Assembly (NCBI GenBank): GCA_002310995.1
Contig: DBYV01000016.1
Location: forward strand, 1-21,740
From: a bacterium UBP6_UBA1177
GTDB taxonomy: Bacteria; UBP6; UBA1177
Direction of reading: 5' to 3'
Length of the DNA: 21,740 bases
Below are positions 6,168 to 13,478 of the stretch, piece after piece (positions within the stretch are counted from its first letter, which is position 1; every line of letters begins with the position of its first letter). The notes beneath the pieces are model-generated. The model was not told where the DNA came from. It saw only the letters and a list, made by a program, of their open reading frames with translations, and did not search any database. The translations under genes and the position numbers were made by a program.

Positions 6168-8549
6168 ATGAAGTCATCGATTAAAGAGCTTAAGTCGAAG
6201 GATTTGAGATACTATCCCGAGCTTGCCAAATATAAAGGCAAAACTACCAAGGAAATCAAACCTGTTTCTCTTTTTTCGTTTCAGAAGAGAGGGTTCGAGG
6301 CGCTTGATTTCGGAATGGATGTCCGCAAAAAAGGATTTAATATTTATGTCGCCGGAGATCCGGGAAGCGGAAAAACTTCGAATGTAAAGAAATATATCGA
6401 GGATATGGCAAAACATCTGCCTGTTCCTGACGATCTGCTTTATGTCTACAATTTTGAGGACTACGATTCGCCGAATATGCTTTTTATGAAGGCGGGAAGC
6501 GGCGAAAAGTTCATCAAAGACATGGACGAGCTTCTTGACGGGTTCATCGAGCAGATCCCGAGACAGATGGAAAGCGAAAACTTCGAAAGTCTGCGTGCTG
6601 AAGTCGCCCAGACATACCGAGACGCAATGCAGAAAAGCTATAATGAACTTGAAGCGGAGGCAGCTAAACTCGATTTTGCGCTGAGTTCTACAGAAAACGG
6701 CCTGGTTTTGAATCCGATAGTTGACGGAAAACCGATAGGCAAGGAGCAGTATGAATCTCTCTGCGAAAGTGAAAAAGAGAAAATCAGACAGAACGAAAGC
6801 GCACTTCAGGAAAAACTTATTGCTTACTTTCATCAGGATCGTAAAACCGAAAAGGAATACAAGGAAAAAATGAGCGATCTTCAGCGGACGACTGTCAAGA
6901 AGATAATTTCCGAGCCGCTGAGCGATTTGGCGAAAAAATACGGCAAAAATGAAGGAGTCAGAGAATATCTTGATTCGATAGCTGATTTTACTGTTAACAA
7001 CTTTTCAGATTTCTTCACTTACCGCGATTTTCTTGAAGGAAAAGTCGATCCGATGAAAACTCTTATTCCTGACTTCAAGGAATACAAGGTAAACCTGCTC
7101 ATAAACAACAAGGATTTAAAAGGCGCACCGGTAATTTATGAAACCAATCCGACGTTCCAGAATATTATCGGCTACTTTGAATATGAAGAGAACCACAACT
7201 CGCTTTTCACCGATTTCACGAGGCTTAAACCTGGTGCTCTGCACCGCGCGAACGGCGGATTTCTTATAATCCAGGCCGACGATATCTTGAAAAACTACTA
7301 CGCCTGGACTGCTTTGAAGCGCGCTGTCCGCAACAGATTCATAAAAATCGAGGATATGGATGCCGATTTCAAATACCGCGTAATTTCAGCGCCGAATCCG
7401 GAACCTGTTCCGCTTGAAATCAAGATTATCCTTATCGGCGACGAAGAGATCTACCATTTGCTTTACGAGAGAGATCCCGAGTTCAGGCGAATTTTCAAAG
7501 TCAAAGCCGATTTTGAGTCGGTTGTAGATGTCAACGCTGCGACTACTGACACTTTGATCGGTTTTATTTCGAGAATCGTCAACGAAGACTGCGAGCTTCC
7601 GTTTGATTTGTCGGCAATCAGACGGCTTCTTTTCTACAGTTCGAGACGCGCCGAAGATCAGACAAAATACAGAGTCCACGCAAGCGACATCGTCGAAATT
7701 ATTGTAGAAGCTGTTTACTGGGCGCAGCATAACAAGAAAAAAGTGGTTTCGGAAGATATGGTCATCACCGCGATAGAAAGCCGCGAAAAGAGGTACGACA
7801 GATTCCGCGAGCACTATTTCGAGTCAATAAAGAAAGGAACTATCCTGATCGATGTCAAAGGGGCGAAAGTAGGGCAGATCAACGGTCTTGCAGTTTATCA
7901 GATCGGCGATTTCAGTTTCGGAATTCCGTCGAGAATCACGGCGAAGGCTTTTGCAGGTCAGAGAGAGATTGTAAACATCGAACGCGAAGCTATGCTTTCT
8001 GGCGCTATTCATGATAAAGGTTCAATGATTCTGGCAGGTTATCTCGGAGGGCTTTTTGCAGTCAAAAAACCGCTTTCGTTCTCGGCTTCTATTGCATTTG
8101 AACAGAGTTACGGCGGAGTTGACGGCGATAGTGCAAGTTCCACGGAGCTTTATGCGCTTATGTCTGCACTCGGCGATGTTCCGATAAAACAGTCGATAGC
8201 GGTTACCGGTTCTATCAACCAGATGGGCGAGATCCAGCCTATCGGCGGAGTGAACGAGAAAATCGAAGGTTTCTTTGAAATTTGCAATCTTCGCGGACTC
8301 ACGGGAGATCAGGGCGTTATGATCCCGATTCAGAATGTTGAAAACCTTAATCTCAGTGATGACGTCGTCAAAGCTGTTGAAAACGGCAAATTTCATATCT
8401 ACGCAATCAAGAATGTTCTTGAAGGAATCGAGATACTGACAGGTGTTCCTGCCGGAACGAGAGGAAAGGATGGTAAGTTCACGAAAGGTTCTGTTTTTGA
8501 AAAAATAGATGCAAAACTTGAAGCACTCAGAGGAGACGGAGAGAAGTAA
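6168..8549 (+). CDS. Lon-like AAA+ protease (AAA_32 / LonB-type, S16 peptidase domain)
   Basis: 793 aa. An ATP-dependent serine protease of the bacterial Lon-like family that lacks the N-terminal LAN domain of classical Lon. The ATPase begins with AGDPGSGKTS (Walker A, 62-71), is split by a long charged helical insert (about 110-260), and resumes with Walker B GGFLIIQADD (363-372) and RDPEFRRIF. The S16 protease domain is about 560-765, with catalytic S655 in GDSAS and K698 in GGVNEKIEGF, the Ser-Lys dyad of Lon. A strong GGGAGG lies 5 nt before the ATG. The stop overlaps the start of a 95-aa gene. The protein is expected in the cytoplasm; relatives are poorly characterised and some lack ATP dependence. 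The family call is firm, the substrates are unknown. Confidence 0.93.
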   Translation: MKSSIKELKSKDLRYYPELAKYKGKTTKEIKPVSLFSFQKRGFEALDFGMDVRKKGFNIYVAGDPGSGKTSNVKKYIEDMAKHLPVPDDLLYVYNFEDYDSPNMLFMKAGSGEKFIKDMDELLDGFIEQIPRQMESENFESLRAEVAQTYRDAMQKSYNELEAEAAKLDFALSSTENGLVLNPIVDGKPIGKEQYESLCESEKEKIRQNESALQEKLIAYFHQDRKTEKEYKEKMSDLQRTTVKKIISEPLSDLAKKYGKNEGVREYLDSIADFTVNNFSDFFTYRDFLEGKVDPMKTLIPDFKEYKVNLLINNKDLKGAPVIYETNPTFQNIIGYFEYEENHNSLFTDFTRLKPGALHRANGGFLIIQADDILKNYYAWTALKRAVRNRFIKIEDMDADFKYRVISAPNPEPVPLEIKIILIGDEEIYHLLYERDPEFRRIFKVKADFESVVDVNAATTDTLIGFISRIVNEDCELPFDLSAIRRLLFYSSRRAEDQTKYRVHASDIVEIIVEAVYWAQHNKKKVVSEDMVITAIESREKRYDRFREHYFESIKKGTILIDVKGAKVGQINGLAVYQIGDFSFGIPSRITAKAFAGQREIVNIEREAMLSGAIHDKGSMILAGYLGGLFAVKKPLSFSASIAFEQSYGGVDGDSASSTELYALMSALGDVPIKQSIAVTGSINQMGEIQPIGGVNEKIEGFFEICNLRGLTGDQGVMIPIQNVENLNLSDDVVKAVENGKFHIYAIKNVLEGIEILTGVPAGTRGKDGKFTKGSVFEKIDAKLEALRGDGEK

Positions 8550-8836
8550 TGTCAACTGTAAATATCAACTACAAACCGGAAAAACCGGAAGAATACGTCT
8601 GGAACTGGATTGATGAAAACCTTGAAAAGATGGTCGCGAAAAAGGTTCCTGCCGAAGATATAAGGCTTACAGTCAACAAGCCTGCGGAATCAGTTGAATT
8701 CACGGGCAAGACTATCAAAGGACTTATGACATTCAAAGATGGCATTATCGACATAAATATTGAAATTCCACTTCTTTACAGAATGTTCGGTGCAACAATC
8801 AGAGCTTCGATTCTTGATATACTTCAATCAATCTAA
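8549..8836 (+). CDS. Small unknown protein coupled to the Lon-like protease
   Basis: 95 aa. The start codon shares the A of the protease stop (TAATG), after GGAGACGGAGAAG. No signal or membrane segment is visible. The N-terminal half is acidic and helical (EEYVWNWIDENLEKM); the second half has two likely strands (KGLMTFKDGIIDINIEIP) and a C-terminal helix (TIRASILDIL). This pattern loosely recalls the PHA-granule-region small protein family (PF09650), which has a similar GxxxxxDxxxxxxxxLP stretch, but I could not align it and the call is not made. Coupling suggests that it acts with the protease, perhaps as an adaptor, substrate or inhibitor. That is inference from position only. Confidence 0.8.
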   Translation: MSTVNINYKPEKPEEYVWNWIDENLEKMVAKKVPAEDIRLTVNKPAESVEFTGKTIKGLMTFKDGIIDINIEIPLLYRMFGATIRASILDILQSI

Positions 8837-8867
8837 GAAAAAATTTAGTTGAAAGAGACTTGATAGA

Positions 8868-10643
8868 TTATCTGTTTTCGCTTTCAGGAACGATGATCTG
8901 AACTTCTTTTTTGGAAAGATAAGCGCCTTCGCCCAAAACCATGGCTTCAGCTTTGTAAAGAACCGGAGCGCCTGTAGTATTCGGACAGAAATCGTTGTGG
9001 AACTGAACATCAAAGGTTACAACTGTTCCAGGATTTACATCGCGGAACTTCATGTTAGCCTCATCAATTGAGGCTCCTTCAGGAGGTTCAGCCTTTATAG
9101 GAATACCACCTTTTATAAACTCTGCGATGTTTGTGCCGTTGCATTCAACAGAAGCGTTTCCTGCAACCCAGACATCCATTTGAACGAAAGAGGTGAGAGA
9201 TTCGATCGCTTCGCCGATTTTTTCGCTCATTGCCTTTCCGTCGGCTGCGACAGCATCGTTTCCAACCGTGAAATTGAACGATTTGCCGTTTTTGTCAAGG
9301 GTTCCTGTTACCTGAGAAACTGTTTCAAAGAATTTTGAAATATTGTTGTTTCCGCTTGTGCTTGATGAGTCGATTCCGATAAATTTTGCGTTCTGAGCTG
9401 CCATCGTTTGAATGGAGAGATCGGAAGCCCTTTCGTTAATCGGAGGCATAAATGTGTCTGTCGGAGCTTCGTCAGTAATCTGAATGAGAATCGGCATCGC
9501 TTTTTCACGGAAGCAGAGTCCTGCGCGGTTTCCTTCGCGCCCTGTGCAGTCAGGAAGAGGAATGTTGCAATTTGCTTTTTCCGATGACATTCCTGGCATC
9601 CATGCGACTTCCGGTTCAGTTGAACACTGTCCGATAATATCCTCGCTTATAGTTGCTGCATAAAGGACGAGCCAATGGCATTCTGTACCGCCATAGGCTT
9701 CAGGAGTGCTGTCTATTGCCGCTTTGAGTTCATCAACATCGGTCGTTACAAGTGTATCAACTTTGTAAACTTTGTCCATGTCGTTACCGAAATCCATGAA
9801 GTGAACAAAAGCGTAGGCCGCGTCAAGAGTTCCTTCATTCAAGGTTTTAACTTTTTCTACAACGTCGGTTTTGATTTTTTCTTTAAGGTTTGCTTGTTCC
9901 TCGCTCATTGAGCCCGAAAGATCAAGCATGAAAGCAACGTCAATTTTTGAAATGTCGGTATCAAATTCCCACTTTCTGCTTGCATTCCAGTTTGCATTGT
10001 AGGGCAGAACGACATAGATGCTGCCAGCAGGGACATGGCTGCTGTCATCAAGCGGGTCAGTATTGAAAGCTATTTCGGCCATATCATCGTCACCGTCACC
10101 ATCAGTGTCTTTGTTGCACGGGTCTGTGCCATGTTCCTTTTCTTTTTTGTCGGAAAGACCGTCGTTATCGCTGTCCTTATCCAAAAAGTCAGGAATTCCG
10201 TCTTCGTCAGTATCTTTGCATGGAAGAGACGGACACTCTTCACTGTCAGAAATTCCGTCGCCGTCGCTGTCTGTTTCCATACAGTTCGGTACAGAGTCGC
10301 TGTCAAAGTCTTCGCAGCCTTCAACGCCGTTCGGTATTCCGTCACCGTCATAGTCCTGATCATCAGGACCGCAGCCACAGTTGTTTTCAGGGTTTTCCTG
10401 ATTGTCGGGATCGTTGCCGGTGTCTGTAGAATCGGTAGTATCCGATGTATCTCCGCCACCGTTTCCGCTATCGGAAGAATCTGTTCCTGAACTTCCTGAA
10501 TCAGCGGTATCGGCAGTATCCGATGTGTCGCCGCTGCCACCGCCCGAAACGGTGTTGGCTTTGTCTTCATCATTGCTTGATCCGCAGGAAACGAATCCTA
10601 AGAATAAAAACGAGCAAATAAGTGAAATAAATAACTTTTTCAT
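8868..10643 (-). CDS. VWA-domain lipoprotein with thrombospondin type 3 calcium repeats
   Basis: 591 aa. Lipoprotein signal with FVSC (C20); a Gly/Ser/Asp/Thr-rich linker with SGDTSDTADTADSG (about 37-80); cysteine-flanked Asp-rich TSP3-like repeats (about 90-195) such as DYDGDGIPNGVEGC and DTDEDGIPDFLDKDSDNDG, expected to bind many Ca2+; then a von Willebrand A domain (about 232-490). The MIDAS residues are present: DLSGS (D241, S243, S245), T320 in GGTE and D391 in ITDEAP. An insert between T320 and D391 holds five cysteines. A beta-rich tail (about 495-591) follows. Proteins of this layout are common in Myxococcota-like genomes and are assumed to be surface adhesins or sensors. The ATG at 10643 has GGAG 6 nt upstream. 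The gene has its own candidate promoter. Confidence 0.88.
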   Translation of the reverse strand: MKKLFISLICSFLFLGFVSCGSSNDEDKANTVSGGGSGDTSDTADTADSGSSGTDSSDSGNGGGDTSDTTDSTDTGNDPDNQENPENNCGCGPDDQDYDGDGIPNGVEGCEDFDSDSVPNCMETDSDGDGISDSEECPSLPCKDTDEDGIPDFLDKDSDNDGLSDKKEKEHGTDPCNKDTDGDGDDDMAEIAFNTDPLDDSSHVPAGSIYVVLPYNANWNASRKWEFDTDISKIDVAFMLDLSGSMSEEQANLKEKIKTDVVEKVKTLNEGTLDAAYAFVHFMDFGNDMDKVYKVDTLVTTDVDELKAAIDSTPEAYGGTECHWLVLYAATISEDIIGQCSTEPEVAWMPGMSSEKANCNIPLPDCTGREGNRAGLCFREKAMPILIQITDEAPTDTFMPPINERASDLSIQTMAAQNAKFIGIDSSSTSGNNNISKFFETVSQVTGTLDKNGKSFNFTVGNDAVAADGKAMSEKIGEAIESLTSFVQMDVWVAGNASVECNGTNIAEFIKGGIPIKAEPPEGASIDEANMKFRDVNPGTVVTFDVQFHNDFCPNTTGAPVLYKAEAMVLGEGAYLSKKEVQIIVPESENR

Positions 10644-10682
10644 AATCCACTCCATGAAAAAAACTAAAATCACAGTCTTGTA

Positions 10683-10710
10683 ATTATATAAATCAATGAT
10701 TTAAAATCAA
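10683..10710 (-). promoter_or_regulatory. Candidate promoter with palindromic spacer, VWA gene
   Basis: Minus strand: TTGATT (10710-10705), 16-bp spacer, TATAAT (10688-10683). The spacer contains the perfect palindrome TAAATCA-A-TGATTTA (10689-10703), 7-bp arms about one central base, directly between the two boxes. A protein bound there would block polymerase. The start site would lie about 30 bp before the ATG at 10643. Confidence 0.5.
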
Positions 10711-10722
10711 TAAAGAAAAATT

Positions 10723-11268
10723 TTAAAAGATAGTCTGCTGCGATATTTCGTTTCTGATTTCTATATTTTTTCTGTTTTTGAATGAAGCAAACCATTTTTC
10801 AGAATGGTTCCCTGAGATGATTGTTCTGATGGGTTTGCTTTTGATTATGAATCTCTCTATTTCAGTGAAATCGTCTTCCGAGAAGTAACCGGAGTCTGCC
10901 GGTAGAAGCAGCGTCGTATCTTCTAAGAAAGGGAAAATGAAATGTGGAAGAAACGTCATAAAATAAATTTTATTGTTTATGAAGAAGTTAAATCTGCTTT
11001 TGTCTTCGGTGATTTCCGCCATTTTGATCTCAAAGCTTCCGACTTTTACAGTAGTTCCTTCTGATAGTTTTAGGAATTTCCTTAGTCCTGCCGATTTTGC
11101 GATCTCTTCCGAAGTTATTCTCGTTTTTTCTTTTATGTTGAACGGAATCTTTATGTTTTTTGTCAGTACGAGTATCGTCGAATCGCTTGAAGATTCGGAA
11201 GGTGAATTAATTTTAAGGGTTCTTCCCAAATAGGTGATATGCTGCGCTGAATGGATCAGGATACTCAA
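10723..11268 (-). CDS. Unknown 181-aa protein, TTG start, coupled to PBP4
   Basis: 181 aa if started at TTG 11268-11266. That codon overlaps the TGA of the PBP4 gene (TTGA) and has GGGAG 5 nt upstream; the alternative ATG at 11313 would overlap PBP4 by 49 bp. The protein begins M-SILIHSAQHITYLGRT and shows alternating strands. The stretches TVKVGSFEIKM, NFFINNKIYFMTF and DTTLLLPADSGYFSEDDF followed by IRTIISGNH recall a metallo-beta-lactamase-like fold, but the HxHxDH metal motif is absent. No signal peptide or clear membrane segment is seen. The family is not recognised and the MBL resemblance is a weak impression. Its role may relate to the envelope genes ahead of it. Confidence 0.75.
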   Translation of the reverse strand: MSILIHSAQHITYLGRTLKINSPSESSSDSTILVLTKNIKIPFNIKEKTRITSEEIAKSAGLRKFLKLSEGTTVKVGSFEIKMAEITEDKSRFNFFINNKIYFMTFLPHFIFPFLEDTTLLLPADSGYFSEDDFTEIERFIIKSKPIRTIISGNHSEKWFASFKNRKNIEIRNEISQQTIF

Positions 11269-12641
11269 TATTTCTCCCAGATTTCGTTCATTATTCTGTC
11301 GCGGAGAGCCCACATTGGTTTGAAACTTTTTGACGGAAATCCGTTTATTGCAAAGGCGAAAATGTAAAGTTTGCCGCTTTTTGCCTTCATTATTCCGGAA
11401 AGCGCTGCAACTCCTGTCAACGAACCTGTTTTCCCTCGAACGAGTCCTGAGTTTTCACTACTAGTGTTGGCACGTTTCAAAGTTCCGTCTTCACCCATAA
11501 CCGGAAGAGAAGAGAAGAAATCGATGCTACTGTAGTAATCTTTGAAAACCGATTTCAGCAGCTTGATGTAGAAAGTGCCGGTAAGATAGTTTTTGTCGTT
11601 TCCTAGGCCACTTCCGTTTACGATGTTGATTGTCTCGTTGAGTTCTTTTTTTGCAAATTCTTTAAGAATTTCAACGCCTTGTTTTGTGTCTCCGCGGAGA
11701 GTGGCACCGAGGTAAAACTGAAGACTGTCAGCAATGAAATTTGATGAATAAAGATTCATCGTGCGTATTATGTCTCGCAGAGGATTGCTTTTGTAAGTGA
11801 AATTTATTTTCTCTTTTGAAGTGAAAAAAGAATCATCAAGATGTTCGCGTGAAATCGGCGTTTCAGTGTTTTCACCCATTAAATCAAGCAACGAAACAAT
11901 ATAGTAGTGTGTAGGATCGGCAACTCTTTTGAATACCGCCTCGTGTTTTGTTCTTGCTGCACCTAAAGTTCCTTTTACAATAATTTCGGTTTTGTTGCCG
12001 GCTTTTTGCGCTCCTACGACAAGCTGGTTGTTTCCATCGGCTGTACCTATTGCAGTATTTTTTATTGAAAAATAAGATTCGGGAGCCGATAGTGACACTT
12101 CGACAGATTGGCCGGCTTCGTGCGCTTTGATAAATATAGCGACAGCGTTGTAGTTCAGACTCAGAGGGGATATGAAGGCAAGATATCCATTGTCACCTTT
12201 GTCGCCGCTTTCAGCAGTAAGTGCGCTTTTTTGTCCATAAAGAAAATCATCAACGGCAACTTTTTTTATTCCTTTTACACCTAATCTTTTGAGATCTGAA
12301 GCGACAACCCAGAGTTTTTCAATGACCATTTCTGGATCACCGCCAGCCTTGATGTAAAGAGTTCCGCTTTCGGCATCAAATGAAAAGAGAGTGAGAAATT
12401 TAAAACCGCCGCCCAAGTGTTTCAGAGCAACCGCAGAAGTGAGAAGTTTGAGGTTCGAAGCGTATAAAAAAGGCTTGTCGGCATTTATACTTAAAACATC
12501 TTTATGTGTTTCAGTGTCATAAAGAACAAGCGAAATGTTTTCTTCCTTGACAGGAGAAAAATCGAAAACAGGAGCTTCTGCGTAGGCGATGGAATAAAAA
12601 AGAAGAGCAAACACAAAAAACAGTTTTTTCATCTTATTCAT
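11265..12641 (-). CDS. dacB: D-alanyl-D-alanine carboxypeptidase/endopeptidase (PBP4, S13 family)
   Basis: 458 aa. A periplasmic class C penicillin-binding protein that trims D-Ala from, or cuts cross-links in, peptidoglycan. It has a signal peptide (KKLFFVFALLFYSIAYA, cleavage expected before EAP), then the three active-site motifs in order: SNLK (catalytic S62, K65), SSN (299-301) and KTG (404-406, in VRGKTGSLTG). The S13 insert lies between the first two, and NGSGLG (342-347) is typical of DacB. Length is usual. The first ATG (12641) overlaps the previous gene by 8 bp; an ATG at 12632 is equally plausible, since neither has a clear ribosome site and translation is probably coupled. It lies inside a six-gene minus-strand run. 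Confidence 0.92.
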   Translation of the reverse strand: MNKMKKLFFVFALLFYSIAYAEAPVFDFSPVKEENISLVLYDTETHKDVLSINADKPFLYASNLKLLTSAVALKHLGGGFKFLTLFSFDAESGTLYIKAGGDPEMVIEKLWVVASDLKRLGVKGIKKVAVDDFLYGQKSALTAESGDKGDNGYLAFISPLSLNYNAVAIFIKAHEAGQSVEVSLSAPESYFSIKNTAIGTADGNNQLVVGAQKAGNKTEIIVKGTLGAARTKHEAVFKRVADPTHYYIVSLLDLMGENTETPISREHLDDSFFTSKEKINFTYKSNPLRDIIRTMNLYSSNFIADSLQFYLGATLRGDTKQGVEILKEFAKKELNETINIVNGSGLGNDKNYLTGTFYIKLLKSVFKDYYSSIDFFSSLPVMGEDGTLKRANTSSENSGLVRGKTGSLTGVAALSGIMKAKSGKLYIFAFAINGFPSKSFKPMWALRDRIMNEIWEKY

Positions 12642-13434
12642 TGGTTTCTTTTGGTTTTCTGCGGTTTGTTCTTTTTTTCGGTGTTTCGGCAGGTTGAGGT
12701 TCAGGTTTATGAGACGTTTCAGGTAACGTCTCTACAGGTTTTTCGTTATTTTTTTTCGGTGTTCTGCCTTTTTTTGCTGTTTTTTTTGCCGTAGGTGTTT
12801 CGTTCGATGGTGATATCTGTGCCGTTTCTACGGATTCTGGTTCGGGTTTTGGTGCAGGTTTGGTTTCGAGTTTATGAGAGGTCTCGGGTGACGTCTCTAC
12901 GGGTTTAGGTTCCGGTTGCGGCATCGGTTTTGCCTGAGACGTTTCAGGAAACGTCTCTACGTTGTGGTTGTTGTTTCTGTTGCGGCCGTGTCTGCGGTTT
13001 CTTCTGCGTCTGCCCCCGCCTTGCTGTTCAGCGTTCGGCTGTTGGTTGTTTATATTACCTTGAGGTTTTTCGATATTTTCCTTTTTCTGGATATTATCGT
13101 TTTTTTTGACATCCGGAATGTCATCGAGGTTGGAAAAATCGTTTTCCATGACCATTCCCGTGATTATCGGTTCAATAAGATCGTGAATTTTAATTTTTGC
13201 AGTGTCGTAAAAAAGCTTGAATGTTGCAGGAATTTTGTTCGATTGAGCAATCATTTTGTCAATTGACTTGAATGTCTCTACGACAAGTTCTTTTGTAGCC
13301 TTTATTTTTTCGTTTTTATCAATGATGCCGTTGACAAGGGAAACGCCTTTCGAAATTTCTTCAGTCAGAGCGACAATTTGTTCATGTGAGAGAAATTTGC
13401 TTAAAATTTTCTCTAAAATTGAAATGTCCTTCAT
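12634..13434 (-). CDS. Unknown protein with basic, Pro/Glu/Thr-rich low-complexity tail
   Basis: 266 aa. The first 100 residues look helical and ordered (EKILSKFLSHEQIVALTEEISKG...). From 108 on it is disordered: a Lys/Asn/Gln segment, a strongly basic patch GRRRRNRRHGRNR (141-153), then Pro/Glu/Thr repeats including three copies of VET-x-PETS (159-166, 179-186, 234-241), and a Lys-rich end. No signal or membrane segment is seen. The basic patches suggest binding to nucleic acid or an acidic polymer; SPFH-like, TonB-like or RNase E-like roles are possible but unsupported. GAGGAA precedes the ATG. The gene overlaps PBP4 by 8 bp and follows the PEPCK-like gene by 44 bp. Family not recognised. 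Confidence 0.8.
   Translation of the reverse strand: MKDISILEKILSKFLSHEQIVALTEEISKGVSLVNGIIDKNEKIKATKELVVETFKSIDKMIAQSNKIPATFKLFYDTAKIKIHDLIEPIITGMVMENDFSNLDDIPDVKKNDNIQKKENIEKPQGNINNQQPNAEQQGGGRRRRNRRHGRNRNNNHNVETFPETSQAKPMPQPEPKPVETSPETSHKLETKPAPKPEPESVETAQISPSNETPTAKKTAKKGRTPKKNNEKPVETLPETSHKPEPQPAETPKKRTNRRKPKETNE
12711..12957. repeat. Three copies of a 22-bp palindromic coding repeat
   Basis: Copies lie at 12711-12732, 12876-12897 and 12936-12957. The last is a perfect palindrome with 10-bp arms and a 2-bp centre (GAGACGTTTC-AG-GAAACGTCTC); the first has one mismatched pair and the second two. Two copies share about 36 bp of flanking direct repeat (TTTATGAGA before, TCTCTAC-GGTTT after). 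All three are in the same frame and encode ET-x-PETS of the low-complexity protein. Confidence 0.9.
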
Positions 13435-13478
13435 GAAAAATTCCTCGATTTAATTGAATAAAATAAGATGTTTAAGAG

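Noticed and set aside
6174..8555. Minus-strand frames opposite the Lon-like protease
   Set aside because: They are fragments with no motifs, lying under an intact 793-aa protein with Walker and Ser-Lys catalytic motifs.
8837..8867. Terminator between the 95-aa gene and the VWA gene
   Set aside because: Only a weak imperfect CTAA/TTAG pairing is visible in the 31-bp gap.
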